This document shows, in pieces, positions 45,645 to 55,139 of a stretch of 64,000 nt of DNA. Position 1 is the first letter of the stretch; the number at the start of each line of letters is the position of its first letter. This DNA is from Nocardiopsis listeri NBRC 13360 (GTDB lineage Bacteria; Actinomycetota; Actinomycetes; Streptosporangiales; Streptosporangiaceae). The stretch covers positions 40,876 through 104,875 of the forward strand of contig NZ_BCSH01000023.1 in the NCBI RefSeq assembly GCF_001570765.1, given 5' to 3'. The translations under genes and the position numbers were made by a program. A model generated the notes under the pieces. The model was not told where the DNA came from. It worked only from the letters and a program-made list of their open reading frames with translations, and made no database searches.

Positions 45645-46679
45645 ATGCCGAACAACCTTGCATTTCTCGGCCGGGACATGGCCGTCGACCTGGGTACCGC
45701 CAACACGTTGGTGTACGTGCGCGGGCGCGGAATCGTGCTGAACGAGCCGTCTGTGGTCGCACTCAACACCTCGAGCGGAAAGATCGTGGCGGTCGGTATC
45801 GAGGCCAAGCAGATGATCGGTCGCACGCCCGCCAACATCACCGCCATCAGACCGCTCAAGGACGGCGTCATCGCCGACTTCGAGGTCACCGAGCGGATGC
45901 TGCGCTACTTCATCCAGAAGATCCACCGCCGCCGCCACTTCGCCAAGCCCCGCATCATCGTCGCCGTGCCCAGCGGAATCACCTCCGTCGAGCACCGGGC
46001 CGTCAAGGAGGCCGGCTACCAGGCGGGGGCCCGTCGGGTCTACATCATCGAGGAGCCCATGGCCGCCGCGATCGGCGCCGGGCTGCCCGTACACGAGCCC
46101 ACCGGCAACATGGTCGTCGACATCGGCGGTGGTACCACCGAGGTCGCCGTCATCTCGATGGGCGGCATCGTCACCTCCCAGTCCATCCGGGTGGGCGGCG
46201 ACGAACTCGACCAGGCCATCGCGACCTTCGTGAAGAAGGAGTACTCCCTGATGATCGGGGAGCGCACCGCCGAAGAGCTCAAGGTGGCCATCGGCTCCGC
46301 CTACCCGACCGGTGCGGAGGAGCTGCACGCCGAGGTACGCGGGCGCGACCTCGTCAGCGGCCTGCCCAAGACCATCGTCATGTCCGAGTCGGACGTGCGC
46401 CAGGCCATCGAGGAACCGGTCATCGCGATCATCGACGCGGTCCGCACCAGTCTCGATAAGTGCCCGCCGGAACTGTCCGGCGACATCATGGACCGCGGTG
46501 TCGCCGTGACCGGGGGTGGCGCGATGCTGCGCGGCCTGGACGAGCGGCTTCTCCACGAGACCGGGATGCCCATCCACGTCGCCGAGAACGCGCTCGACTC
46601 GGTCGCCATCGGCTCCGGCACCTGCGTGGAGAACTACGAGCGCCTCCACCAGGTCCTCGTTCCGGAACGGCGGCGCTGA
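45645..46679 (+). CDS. mreB: Rod shape-determining protein MreB
   Basis: A 344-aa actin homologue that forms membrane-associated filaments guiding wall synthesis (sporulation wall in streptomycetes). Phosphate-binding loops [11 protein letters not shown] and [13 protein letters not shown] and the adenosine loop GGGAMLRG are clear. ATG 45645 begins [20 protein letters not shown]. It heads the mreBCD-mrdA-rodA operon; the promoter should lie in the 254-base upstream gap. Confidence 0.97.
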   Translation: MPNNLAFLGRDMAVDLGTANTLVYVRGRGIVLNEPSVVALNTSSGKIVAVGIEAKQMIGRTPANITAIRPLKDGVIADFEVTERMLRYFIQKIHRRRHFAKPRIIVAVPSGITSVEHRAVKEAGYQAGARRVYIIEEPMAAAIGAGLPVHEPTGNMVVDIGGGTTEVAVISMGGIVTSQSIRVGGDELDQAIATFVKKEYSLMIGERTAEELKVAIGSAYPTGAEELHAEVRGRDLVSGLPKTIVMSESDVRQAIEEPVIAIIDAVRTSLDKCPPELSGDIMDRGVAVTGGGAMLRGLDERLLHETGMPIHVAENALDSVAIGSGTCVENYERLHQVLVPERRR

Positions 46680-46680
46680 C

Positions 46681-47580
46681 ATGTTGAGCGACACCACGCG
46701 GTCCCGGCTGGTACTCGCCGTGCTGGTCGCGGTCGCTCTGGTCCTGCTGGTCGTCGACGCGCGTCCCGGCAGTGACCCGGTCACCTCGATCGCCCGCAAC
46801 GGTGGCGAGCTGGTCTTCGCACCCACCGCCGCCGGTGTCGGTCTGGTCTCCGGACCGTTCACCCGCGTCTACGAGGGACTCAGCGCGGGCCCGGAGGCGG
46901 CCGACCGCATCACCGAACTCGAGGAGGCCAACGCCGAACTGGAGTCCGAACTCCAGGCCGCCCGGCTCGACGGTCACCGTGCCGAGAAGCTCGATGACAT
47001 GCTGCACCTGTCCGGGCGGGGCGCCTACGAGGTCGTTGCGGCCCAGGCGGTCACCCGCACCACCGCACGTGGCTACGCCCACACCGCGACCCTGGACATC
47101 GGCACGGATTCCGGTGTCGAGCCGGACATGACCGTGGTCAACGGCGACGGCCTGGTGGGTCGCGTCACCGATGCGGGGCCGCGCACCGCCACCGTCAAAC
47201 TCGCCACCGACGTCAACTCCTCGGTGGGCGCACGCCTGGAGGCCTCCCGCAAGATCGGCGCGATCACCGGGGGCAGCGTCCCCGGCGGTCCCGATGCCGA
47301 CATGACGTTGGAGCTCTTCGACATGGAGGCGCCCATCGACCAGGGTGACCGGGTGGTCACCCTCGGCTCGCTCGAAGGCGCGCCCTTCGTGCCAGGGGTA
47401 CCCATCGGAACCGTTGACGAGGTGCAGGTGGCGCCCGGCGCGCTCAGCCGTATCGCCCGTATCACCCCGGCGGTGGACTTCTCCGCCCTGGATGTGGTGG
47501 GAGTGGTCGTCAAGGGCCCCGCCGAGGACCCACGCGACTCCGTCCTGCCGCCCGAGTCCGACCCGGAGGGAGACCAGTGA
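46681..47580 (+). CDS. mreC: Rod shape-determining protein MreC
   Basis: A 299-aa protein with one N-terminal membrane helix (about 8-26), a short coiled coil (about 75-105, ITELEEANAELESELQAAR) and the periplasm-side beta domain. It bridges MreB to the PBP2/RodA machine. ATG 46681 comes one base after the mreB stop. Its stop overlaps the mreD start by four bases. Confidence 0.94.
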   Translation: MLSDTTRSRLVLAVLVAVALVLLVVDARPGSDPVTSIARNGGELVFAPTAAGVGLVSGPFTRVYEGLSAGPEAADRITELEEANAELESELQAARLDGHRAEKLDDMLHLSGRGAYEVVAAQAVTRTTARGYAHTATLDIGTDSGVEPDMTVVNGDGLVGRVTDAGPRTATVKLATDVNSSVGARLEASRKIGAITGGSVPGGPDADMTLELFDMEAPIDQGDRVVTLGSLEGAPFVPGVPIGTVDEVQVAPGALSRIARITPAVDFSALDVVGVVVKGPAEDPRDSVLPPESDPEGDQ

Positions 47581-48137
47581 GGCCCGTCGTAACCCTGCTC
47601 ATGGTGGCCGTCGCGGTGCTCGTCCAGGCCACCATCGTCAACCGGCTCCCGTTCGACTGGGGGCCGGGTCCCGACCTGGTACTGGCCACCGTGGTGGCGG
47701 TCGCCCTGACCACGAGCCCCGCCACGGCGGCCGGTTGCGGTTTCGCGGCCGGGCTGGCCATGGACGTCCTGCCACCCGCCGAACACCCCATGGGCCGATA
47801 CGCCCTGATGTTGTGCGTGGCCGCCTACGTGGTGAGTCTGTTGCACGCCAACACCGGCCTGGGCGGTTCCGGCGGAGGTCGGCTCTCCCGGTGGGCCGCC
47901 CTCGGCGTCGTGGCCGTGGCGTCCCTCGGTGTGGGACTCGGATACGCGTTCATCGGGCTGGTCATGGGCGATGCGCACGTGACCGTCGGCGCGGTGGCCG
48001 TCAACGTCGGCATCGGTACCCTGGCCACCACCCTGGTCGCTCCGCTGGTGACCCTGCCCGTCCTCGCCGTGCGATCGCTGCTCGCCGAGGACGACTTCGC
48101 GACCATCCAGGGGCCGATCTCCGCGGGCAGGTGGTGA
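47577..48137 (+). CDS. mreD: Rod shape-determining protein MreD
   Basis: A 186-aa integral membrane protein with about five helices, the MreD pattern. GTG 47577 overlaps the mreC stop (GTGA). Sequence conservation is low in this family, so the call rests on topology and its position between mreC and mrdA. Confidence 0.9.
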   Translation: MRPVVTLLMVAVAVLVQATIVNRLPFDWGPGPDLVLATVVAVALTTSPATAAGCGFAAGLAMDVLPPAEHPMGRYALMLCVAAYVVSLLHANTGLGGSGGGRLSRWAALGVVAVASLGVGLGYAFIGLVMGDAHVTVGAVAVNVGIGTLATTLVAPLVTLPVLAVRSLLAEDDFATIQGPISAGRW

Positions 48138-48141
48138 CGTC

Positions 48142-50247
48142 GTGCGCAAGCCACCGATCGACCCCACGCTCCCCGGCCCCAAACTCGGTAGGGTCGGTCT
48201 GCTCTTCGTTCAGTTCATGGTGCTGATCATGTTCGCCGCCCTGGTGGGTCGTCTTTGGTACCTGCAGGTGCCCATGGCCGACCACTACCGCGAGCTCGCG
48301 GTGGCCAACCATCACCAGCAGTTGGTGGTGCCGGCCACCCGAGGCCAGATCCTGGACTCGGCAGGGCGACCCCTGGTCAACAACCGCACCGAACTCGTCG
48401 TCTCCGCCGACTACCACGAGCTCCAGGCGATGGAGGACGGGGGCGAGAAGGTCCTGACGGACCTGGCCGAGGTCCTGGACGTCCCCGTGAAGGAACTCCA
48501 GCAGCGCGTACGGTTGTGCAGCCCCGAGGTCGAGCGTCCCTGCTGGCCCGGTTCGCCCTACCAGCCCGTCACCCTCGCCGAGGGGATCGAAGGGGCGGTG
48601 GCGCTGCAGATCATGGAGAGCGCCGAGGACTTCCCCGGCATCACCGCCCAGGCCCAAGCCGTGCGGGAATACCCGCAGGGTGAGCACGCCGGACAGATGC
48701 TCGGCTACCTCCAGCCCGTCACGCAGGAGGAACTCGACGCACGCGAGGAATTGCGCACCCGCTTCACCGGTATCGACCAGGTGGGCCGGGACGGTCTGGA
48801 GGCCATCTACGACCAGGAACTGCGCGGCACCGCTGGTCTGCGCACCCTCGGGGTGAACAACCACGGTGAGGTCATGGACGTGATCTCCGACGAACTGCCC
48901 GTGGCCGGCCGCCACATCGTCACCCACATGGACGTCGAAGTGCAAAAGGCCGCCGAGAAGGCGCTCGCGGAGGGCATGGCGGGCGCACGACCCAAGTACC
49001 GGGCCGACTCCGGCGCCGCCGTGGTCCTCGACGTCACCAACGGCGGAGTCGTCGCCATGGCGAGCCTGCCCACCTACGATCCGAGCATCTGGCAGGGCGG
49101 TATCGACCAGGAGACCTTCGACGAGATCCTCAGCGAGGAGGCGGGTGAACCCCTGCTGTCCCGAGCGGTCCAGGGCACCTACCCGCCCGGCTCCACCTTC
49201 AAGGTGTCGTCGATGTCGGCGGCGGCCGAGAACGGCTACTCGCTGCACGATAGCTACGCCTGCCCCGGCTCGGTCAACCTGGCGGGGCAGAGCTACGAGA
49301 ACTACGCGGGCGCCGGACAGGGGAGCATCTCCCTGAAACAGGCCATCGTCAAGTCCTGCAACACCGTCTTCTACAACTTCGGCTACCAGATGTGGCAACA
49401 GGACGGTGGCCTGCATCCCGACGGAGAGCCCAAGGAGGCCATGGCCGAGATGGCCCGCGGTTACGGATTCGGTTCGCCCACCGGGGTGGACCTGCCCTAC
49501 GAGACCGGTGGCCGTGTCCCGGACCGTGAGTGGAAGCGCACCTTCTGGGAGGAGACCCGGGAGGCGAACTGCGCCCGGGCCGACGAGGGGTACCCGGACA
49601 TCGCCGAGACCAACCCGTCGCACGCCTCCTACCTCCAGCGGCTCGCGCACGAGCACTGCGTCCAGGGTTTCGAGTGGCGCGCCAACGAGGCCGTCAACTT
49701 CTCCATCGGTCAGGGTGACGTCCTGGTCAGCCCGTTGCAGCTGGCCTCCGCCTACGCCGCCATCGCCAACGGCGGCACCCTGTACGAGCCGCGCGTGGCC
49801 AAGGCCCTGGTCGCCGCGGACGGATCGGACGTGGAGCCCATCGAACCGACGGTCAAGGGAGAGCTCCCGGTCAGCGAGGAGACTCTCCGCTACCTGCAGG
49901 ATGCTCTGACCGAGGTGACCAAGACCGGTACCGGTGGCGGCGCCTTCGGTGACTTCCCGCAGGACAAGGTGTCCGTGGCGGGCAAGACCGGTAGCGCCGA
50001 CGCCGAACAGCGTCAGGTGTCGTCCTGGTTCGCCTCTTACGCCCCGGCCGACGACCCGCAGTACGCGGTGGCCGTCCTGGTCTCCCAGGGCGGTACCGGT
50101 GGCGAGACCGCCGCGCCCATCGCGAGTGAGATCTACAAGGCCATCTACGGACTCGGGGACGGCGAGGAGTTGCTTCCCGGTGGGGAGCCCCACTCCGACC
50201 TGCCCGCCGTTCGTTCGGACGGTTCCATCGACCCGCTGGAGCCCTGA
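48142..50247 (+). CDS. mrdA: Penicillin-binding protein 2 (class B transpeptidase)
   Basis: A 701-aa class B PBP that crosslinks peptidoglycan during elongation with RodA. One N-terminal helix (about 18-38) anchors it; the transpeptidase motifs are STFK (Ser351-Lys354), SCN (Ser405) and KTG (Lys615). An insertion around residues 460-520 with several cysteines (Cys475, Cys511 area) is typical of actinobacterial PBP2. GTG 48142 lies four bases after mreD. The stop overlaps the rodA ATG by one base. Confidence 0.95.
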   Translation: MRKPPIDPTLPGPKLGRVGLLFVQFMVLIMFAALVGRLWYLQVPMADHYRELAVANHHQQLVVPATRGQILDSAGRPLVNNRTELVVSADYHELQAMEDGGEKVLTDLAEVLDVPVKELQQRVRLCSPEVERPCWPGSPYQPVTLAEGIEGAVALQIMESAEDFPGITAQAQAVREYPQGEHAGQMLGYLQPVTQEELDAREELRTRFTGIDQVGRDGLEAIYDQELRGTAGLRTLGVNNHGEVMDVISDELPVAGRHIVTHMDVEVQKAAEKALAEGMAGARPKYRADSGAAVVLDVTNGGVVAMASLPTYDPSIWQGGIDQETFDEILSEEAGEPLLSRAVQGTYPPGSTFKVSSMSAAAENGYSLHDSYACPGSVNLAGQSYENYAGAGQGSISLKQAIVKSCNTVFYNFGYQMWQQDGGLHPDGEPKEAMAEMARGYGFGSPTGVDLPYETGGRVPDREWKRTFWEETREANCARADEGYPDIAETNPSHASYLQRLAHEHCVQGFEWRANEAVNFSIGQGDVLVSPLQLASAYAAIANGGTLYEPRVAKALVAADGSDVEPIEPTVKGELPVSEETLRYLQDALTEVTKTGTGGGAFGDFPQDKVSVAGKTGSADAEQRQVSSWFASYAPADDPQYAVAVLVSQGGTGGETAAPIASEIYKAIYGLGDGEELLPGGEPHSDLPAVRSDGSIDPLEP

Positions 50248-51425
50248 TGGACACCTACAGCGGAACGTCTCGGCAACGGAACCTCGGCCGCACCGCCGCC
50301 ACCGCCGCGGGGAGCGCTCGACGCCTCGACTGGGTCCTCGTTCTCTCGGTGCTCTTCCTGGGAGCCATCGGGGCGCTGCTGGTGTGGTCGGCGACCCTGC
50401 CGGGTGACGGGGGAGACCCCCGTGACTCCATGGACGCGCTCCTGCGCCATCTGGTCCACCTGGCGGTGGCGTGGGTGGTGTGCCTGGTCGTGGCGACGAT
50501 CGACTATCGGACGGTGCGTGCCTACGCGCCCATCGTCTACGCGGTGACGGTCATCGCCCTGGTCCTGGTGCTCACCCCGTTGGGTGCGGTCATCAACGGG
50601 TCGCGTGGTTGGCTCGTGATCGCCGGGTTCCAGTTCCAGCCCAGCGAACTCGCCAAGATCGGGCTGATCCTGGTCCTGGCCACCTTCCTGGGTGAACCCC
50701 GGGACGGCGAGACCCGGCCGATGAGCCGCGACGTGCTGCTGTGCGTGCTGGTCGTGGCGATCCCGCTCGCCCTGGTCATGCTCCAACCCGACCTTGGCAC
50801 CACCCTGGTGCTGTGCGCGACCTTCCTCGGAATGCTCACCCTGTCGAGGGCGCCCCTGGTGTGGGTGGGGAGCATGCTCGCCGTCGGGGCCGCCGGTGCG
50901 TTCGCCGTGTGGTGGTTCGAGTTGCTGGAGCCCTACCAGGTCGACCGCATCGCCACCCTGATGGACCCGGCCGCCGACCCGCAGGGCTCGGGATACAACT
51001 CCGCGCAGGCCCTCATCGCGGTGGGGTCCGGCGGATTCGATGGCACCGGCCTGTTCCAGGGTGAACAGACCCACGGCCGGTTCGTACCCGAACAGCACAC
51101 CGACTTCATCTTCACCGTGGCGGGGGAGGAACTCGGGTTCGTCGGGGCCGCCGCGATCATCGTGCTGATGGGCGTGGTCATCTGGCGGATCCTGCGGATC
51201 GCCCTGGGGTGCGACCTGCCCTACCCACGGATGCTGTGCGTGGGAGTGGCCGCCTGGTTCGCGTTCCAGGGCCTGATCAACATCGGCATGTGCCTGGGCG
51301 TGGTGCCCGTGACCGGCCTTCCACTGCCGTTCGTCTCCTACGGCGGCACCGCGATCATGGCGAACATGCTCGCCCTGGGGCTGGTGTTGGGCGTCAACTC
51401 CCGCGACCGCGGTTTCGAGTACTGA
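50247..51425 (+). CDS. rodA: Peptidoglycan glycosyltransferase RodA (SEDS)
   Basis: A 392-aa SEDS-family protein with about ten membrane helices. It polymerises lipid II and works with PBP2. Family blocks include NGSRGWLVIAGFQFQPSELAKIG, LMLQPDLGTTLV and the C-terminal PVTGLPLPFVSYGGTA. ATG 50247 overlaps the mrdA TGA, indicating translational coupling. A hairpin follows at 51435-51475. Confidence 0.95.
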   Translation: MDTYSGTSRQRNLGRTAATAAGSARRLDWVLVLSVLFLGAIGALLVWSATLPGDGGDPRDSMDALLRHLVHLAVAWVVCLVVATIDYRTVRAYAPIVYAVTVIALVLVLTPLGAVINGSRGWLVIAGFQFQPSELAKIGLILVLATFLGEPRDGETRPMSRDVLLCVLVVAIPLALVMLQPDLGTTLVLCATFLGMLTLSRAPLVWVGSMLAVGAAGAFAVWWFELLEPYQVDRIATLMDPAADPQGSGYNSAQALIAVGSGGFDGTGLFQGEQTHGRFVPEQHTDFIFTVAGEELGFVGAAAIIVLMGVVIWRILRIALGCDLPYPRMLCVGVAAWFAFQGLINIGMCLGVVPVTGLPLPFVSYGGTAIMANMLALGLVLGVNSRDRGFEY

Positions 51426-51434
51426 GCCCGTCCG

Positions 51435-51475
51435 GTCCGGGCCCCGTCAGGGGCGCATCCGAAAGGGGCCCGGAC
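51435..51475 (+). terminator. Terminator after rodA
   Basis: A perfect 11-bp stem (51435-51445 with 51465-51475) and 19-base loop, starting 9 bases after the rodA stop. Confidence 0.7.
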
Positions 51476-51614
51476 GAAAGGCCCTGTGGATAACCGGCCG
51501 GAAGCCCCCTTCGGCGGTAACCTGGGAGATCCACCGCGCGTGGGCGATACCGGCCCGCGGGTATCCGGCCAGGAGCCGGGCAGACACGATGTCCGCCGAT
51601 CGAAGGCCCACACC

Positions 51615-53552
51615 ATGTCCGTCGAAAGTCTCTTCCCGCGTATCGAACCCCTGCTGAATCGGGTGAGCAAACCCATCCAGTACGTGGGCGGTGAGCTCAA
51701 CTCCGTGGTCAAGGAGTGGGACGAAACCCGGGTCCGTTGGGCGCTGATGTACCCGGACGCCTACGAGGTGGGCGTACCCAACCAGGGCGTGCAGATCCTG
51801 TACGAGATCCTCAACGAACGCGAGGGGGTCCTGGCCGAGCGCGCCTACGCCGTCTGGTCGGACATGGAGGGGCTGATGCGCGAACACGGCATCCCGCAGT
51901 TCACGGTCGACGGTCACCGCCCCGTACGCGCCTTCGACGTGCTCGGACTGAGCTTCGCCAGCGAGATGGGCTACACCAACATGCTCACCGCGCTGGACCT
52001 GGCCGGTATCCCACGCCGCTCCGCCGACCGCACCGAGGACGACCCGATCGTGTTGGCCGGCGGGCACGCGGCCTTCAACCCCGAACCCATCGCGGACTTC
52101 TTGGACGCCGTGGTGCTGGGCGATGGCGAGGAGATCACCCTGGCCGTCACCGAGATCATCCGGGAGTTCAAGGAGGAGGGCGCACCGGGTGGGCGCGACG
52201 GACTGCTGTTGCGCCTGGCCGCCACCGGCGGGGTGTACGTCCCACGCTTCTACGACGTGGGCTACCACGACGACGGCCGGATCGCCGCCTACACTCCGAA
52301 CCGGCCGGGGGTCCCGGGCACGGTGCAAAAGCACACCGTGATGGACCTGGACGAGTGGCCCTATCCCAGGAACCCCATCGTGCCCACGGCCGAGTCCGTG
52401 CACGAGCGCTACAGCGTGGAGATCTTCCGCGGCTGCACCCGAGGCTGCCGCTTCTGCCAGGCCGGGATGATCACCCGCCCGGTACGCGAGCGCAACCAGG
52501 ACACCGTCCAGAAGATGGTGAAGGAGGGCGTGCGCAACTCCGGCTTCCAAGAGGTCGGCCTGCTCTCGCTGTCCAGCGCCGACCACAGCGAGATCGGTGA
52601 CATCGCCAAGAACCTCGCCGACGAGTACGAGGGCACCAACACCGGTCTGTCGCTGCCCTCCACCCGGGTCGACGCCTTCAACATCGACCTGGCCAACGAA
52701 CTCACGCGCAATGGCCGCCGTTCCGGGTTGACCTTCGCACCCGAGGGCGGCAGCGAACGCATGCGCCGGGTGATCAACAAGATGGTCACCGAAGAGGACC
52801 TCATCCGTACCGTCACCGCCGCCTACGCGGCCGGGTGGCGACAGGTGAAGCTGTACTTCATGTGCGGGCTGCCCACCGAGGAGGACGAGGACGTCCTGGC
52901 CATCGCGGACCTGGCCACCGAGGTCATTCGGACCGGGCGAGAGGTGACCGGGCGCAAGGACATCCGCTGCACGGTCTCCATCGGTGGGTTCGTGCCCAAG
53001 CCGCAGACACCGTTCCAGTGGGTCGGCCAGACCTCCCACGAGGACGTGGACGCCAGGCTGCGCAAGCTGCGGGACCGACTGCGCGGTGATCGCAAGTACG
53101 GTAGGTCGATCGGTCTGCGCTACCACGAGGGCCGACCATCGATCATCGAGGGACTGCTCTCCCGCGGCGATCGCCGTGTGGGTCGGATCGTGGAACAGGT
53201 CTGGGAGGAGGGCGGCCGCTTCGACGGCTGGAGCGAGCACTTCTCCTATGACCGTTGGGAGAAGGCGGCCGAGGTCGGCCTCGCCGGTACCGGGGTGGAC
53301 CTGGACTGGTTCACCACCCGAGACCGGGACGAAGACGAGGTCCTGCCCTGGGACCACCTGGACGCCGGGCTGGATCGGTCCTGGCTCTGGCAGGACTGGC
53401 AGGACTCCCTGCACGGCGAGGAGTCGCTGGAGATCGACGACTGCCGCTGGACCCCCTGCTATGCCTGCGGAGTGTGCCCCAGTATGGGCACCGAGATCCA
53501 GATCAACGACGCGGCCGAGGGGCGTCCGACGCTGCCACTGACCGTGCTCTGA
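51615..53552 (+). CDS. Radical SAM protein, TIGR03960 type
   Basis: A 645-aa radical SAM protein. The iron-sulfur motif is CTRGCRFC (Cys274, Cys278, Cys281); an N-terminal B12-binding-like domain (about 30-190) precedes it, and a cysteine cluster near the end (CYACGVCPSMG) could hold a second metal or cluster. This family is conserved in actinobacteria and other phyla and is paired with DUF2344 proteins, but its reaction is unknown; a role in RNA or protein modification is a guess. ATG 51615 (MSVESLFPRIEPLL) matches the family start. Confidence 0.9.
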   Translation: MSVESLFPRIEPLLNRVSKPIQYVGGELNSVVKEWDETRVRWALMYPDAYEVGVPNQGVQILYEILNEREGVLAERAYAVWSDMEGLMREHGIPQFTVDGHRPVRAFDVLGLSFASEMGYTNMLTALDLAGIPRRSADRTEDDPIVLAGGHAAFNPEPIADFLDAVVLGDGEEITLAVTEIIREFKEEGAPGGRDGLLLRLAATGGVYVPRFYDVGYHDDGRIAAYTPNRPGVPGTVQKHTVMDLDEWPYPRNPIVPTAESVHERYSVEIFRGCTRGCRFCQAGMITRPVRERNQDTVQKMVKEGVRNSGFQEVGLLSLSSADHSEIGDIAKNLADEYEGTNTGLSLPSTRVDAFNIDLANELTRNGRRSGLTFAPEGGSERMRRVINKMVTEEDLIRTVTAAYAAGWRQVKLYFMCGLPTEEDEDVLAIADLATEVIRTGREVTGRKDIRCTVSIGGFVPKPQTPFQWVGQTSHEDVDARLRKLRDRLRGDRKYGRSIGLRYHEGRPSIIEGLLSRGDRRVGRIVEQVWEEGGRFDGWSEHFSYDRWEKAAEVGLAGTGVDLDWFTTRDRDEDEVLPWDHLDAGLDRSWLWQDWQDSLHGEESLEIDDCRWTPCYACGVCPSMGTEIQINDAAEGRPTLPLTVL

Positions 53553-53655
53553 CCTGCCCCTGGTGTGATGCGGGCGCACGGAGCACCGTCTCAGGACTCC
53601 GGTGCGCTCGCGTGGGAGGTGACGAAGGACCGTGTGCGCGGGGTGGACACAAAGA

Positions 53656-53683
53656 ACCCCAGGGCACTGGTGTGTCCTGGGGT
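53656..53683 (+). terminator. Hairpin after the radical SAM gene
   Basis: A 12-bp stem with one G-U pair (53656-53667 with 53672-53683) around the tetraloop TGGT, about 100 bases after the stop. Confidence 0.7.
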
Positions 53684-53788
53684 GGAAGAGTAAAATTCGC
53701 GCTCCGGGTGTCTTCGTCCTGCGGCGCGCTCGCGTTCGCTGTGTCCGTGTCGCGCTTGCGTGAGGCCGGAACGCCCGGGGAGGAAGGT

Positions 53789-53823
53789 GTACGGCCCGGC
53801 GCCCCGCTCGCGCCGGGCCGTAC
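53789..53823. terminator. Second hairpin in the structured gap
   Basis: A perfect 13-bp stem (53789-53801 with 53811-53823) with a 9-base loop. No gene sits directly in front of it, so it may end an unrecognised short transcript. Confidence 0.55.
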
Positions 53824-54091
53824 GTAAAGTAAGACTCGCGGGGGTGCCGGTGGGTTGCCATCGGTTGCGGGTTTTCTTTGGATTTTTTTTCCGGCCCTCC
53901 GTGTTCAGGTGGTGGACGCCGGTTCGAAGGACCCCTCGGGATCTGTTCGAGACTTTTCGATTCCAGGTCAACGGGGCAGGAACCGGTACGTGCAGTCCTG
54001 CCGGCGCATGTGCACCACGGCGCACCGTACGCTGAACAGGACGAGGAACAGCCCCTTTCGGGTCGCCACCGACGGCCCGCACAGAGGGGGC

Positions 54092-54976
54092 ATGAGGAAA
54101 GGAGTTGAGCTGCCCCCCGCACACGAGGGCACCACCTCACCCTCCACCGCCAAACCCGGCCAACGACTCCGAGTCCGCTACGCCAAACGCGGACGCATGC
54201 GATTCGCGAGTCACCGTGACATCGCCCGGGCCTTGGAGAGAGCTCTACGCAGGGCCTCCCTACCCGTGGCGTTCTCCGCCGGTTTCTCACCACATCCCAA
54301 GATCTCCTACACGGGTGCGGCTCCCACAGGGGTCGCCAGTGAGGCGGAGTATCTCGAGCTCACCATGGCCGAGGAGTGCCGACCCGATCAGGTCAGGGAC
54401 GCGATCGACGCGGCCATGCCCGACGGGATCGACGTGCTCGAGGTCGTCGAGGCTCGGATGACGGGCCTGGCCGACCGGCTCCAGGCCTCCGTATGGCGCG
54501 TGGAGATGACGGACGTCGACCCCGGCGACGCCGCCAAGGCGGTGGCCGACTTTCTGGCCGCCGAAAGCGTCGAGGTGGAACGGATGACGAAGAAGGGCCG
54601 ACGCCGCTTCGACATCCGCTCGGCCGTACTCGATATCGACGTGTGCGACGGTCTCCATGGGCGCGCCCCAGGGGAGCGACACACGACATATGCCATACTT
54701 CGAATGGTCGTACGGCACACGACACCTGCTGTCCGACCAGACGACGTATTGACCGGCCTTCGCCACGTGGCCGACCTCGCGCCGCCGTCATCACCCACGA
54801 TGACCCGGCTGGCGCAGGGGCCGCTGGACGAGGTGACAGGTGCGATCGCCGACCCGTTCGACGCGGACCGACCCGAAGCTCACACCACAAAGAGCACCGG
54901 GTCCGCACACGATGAGACGAATGATCGACGCACCCGAGCACCACGGCCGTCGTCCATGACGGGATCGCGCCCATGA
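54092..54976 (+). CDS. DUF2344 (TIGR03936) protein
   Basis: A 294-aa protein whose residues about 25-225 match DUF2344: RLRVRYAKRGRMRFASHRDIARALERALRRA, then FSAGFSPHPKISY. It is the usual partner of the TIGR03960 radical SAM protein, sometimes fused to it elsewhere, and may bind its substrate. The last 65 residues are polar and disordered. ATG 54092 is preceded by GAGGGGG. It ends 163 bases before rne. Confidence 0.85.
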   Translation: MRKGVELPPAHEGTTSPSTAKPGQRLRVRYAKRGRMRFASHRDIARALERALRRASLPVAFSAGFSPHPKISYTGAAPTGVASEAEYLELTMAEECRPDQVRDAIDAAMPDGIDVLEVVEARMTGLADRLQASVWRVEMTDVDPGDAAKAVADFLAAESVEVERMTKKGRRRFDIRSAVLDIDVCDGLHGRAPGERHTTYAILRMVVRHTTPAVRPDDVLTGLRHVADLAPPSSPTMTRLAQGPLDEVTGAIADPFDADRPEAHTTKSTGSAHDETNDRRTRAPRPSSMTGSRP

Positions 54977-55139
54977 GCGATCCCAACGCGGGGTACATGG
55001 GCGAAACCACAGGACTTTGCCCCGGCGACACCCTGGTGCCGCCGGCGCCGACACAGCGACGACAGTTCTCGTGAGCCGCAGCGTCGGACCGTACGCGGCC
55101 CGACGGCGCGCCCGAGAACTTTGACGGGAGACCGCCCGG

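Larger units (their letters stand above)
53553..54091. other. Structured gap between radical SAM and DUF2344 genes
   Basis: These 539 bases contain no credible ORF. They hold two strong hairpins (53656-53683 and 53789-53823), AT-richer patches and a run of eight Ts at 53883-53890. In relatives the two flanking genes are usually close together. A small RNA or an inserted promoter zone is possible but unproven. Confidence 0.5.

Noticed and set aside
48001..50193. 730-aa minus-strand ORF opposite mrdA
   Set aside because: Shadow of a gene with intact STFK, SCN and KTG motifs.
53591..54124. 177-aa minus-strand ORF in the radical SAM/DUF2344 gap
   Set aside because: No ribosome-binding site, arginine/serine-rich translation, and it spans both strong hairpins.
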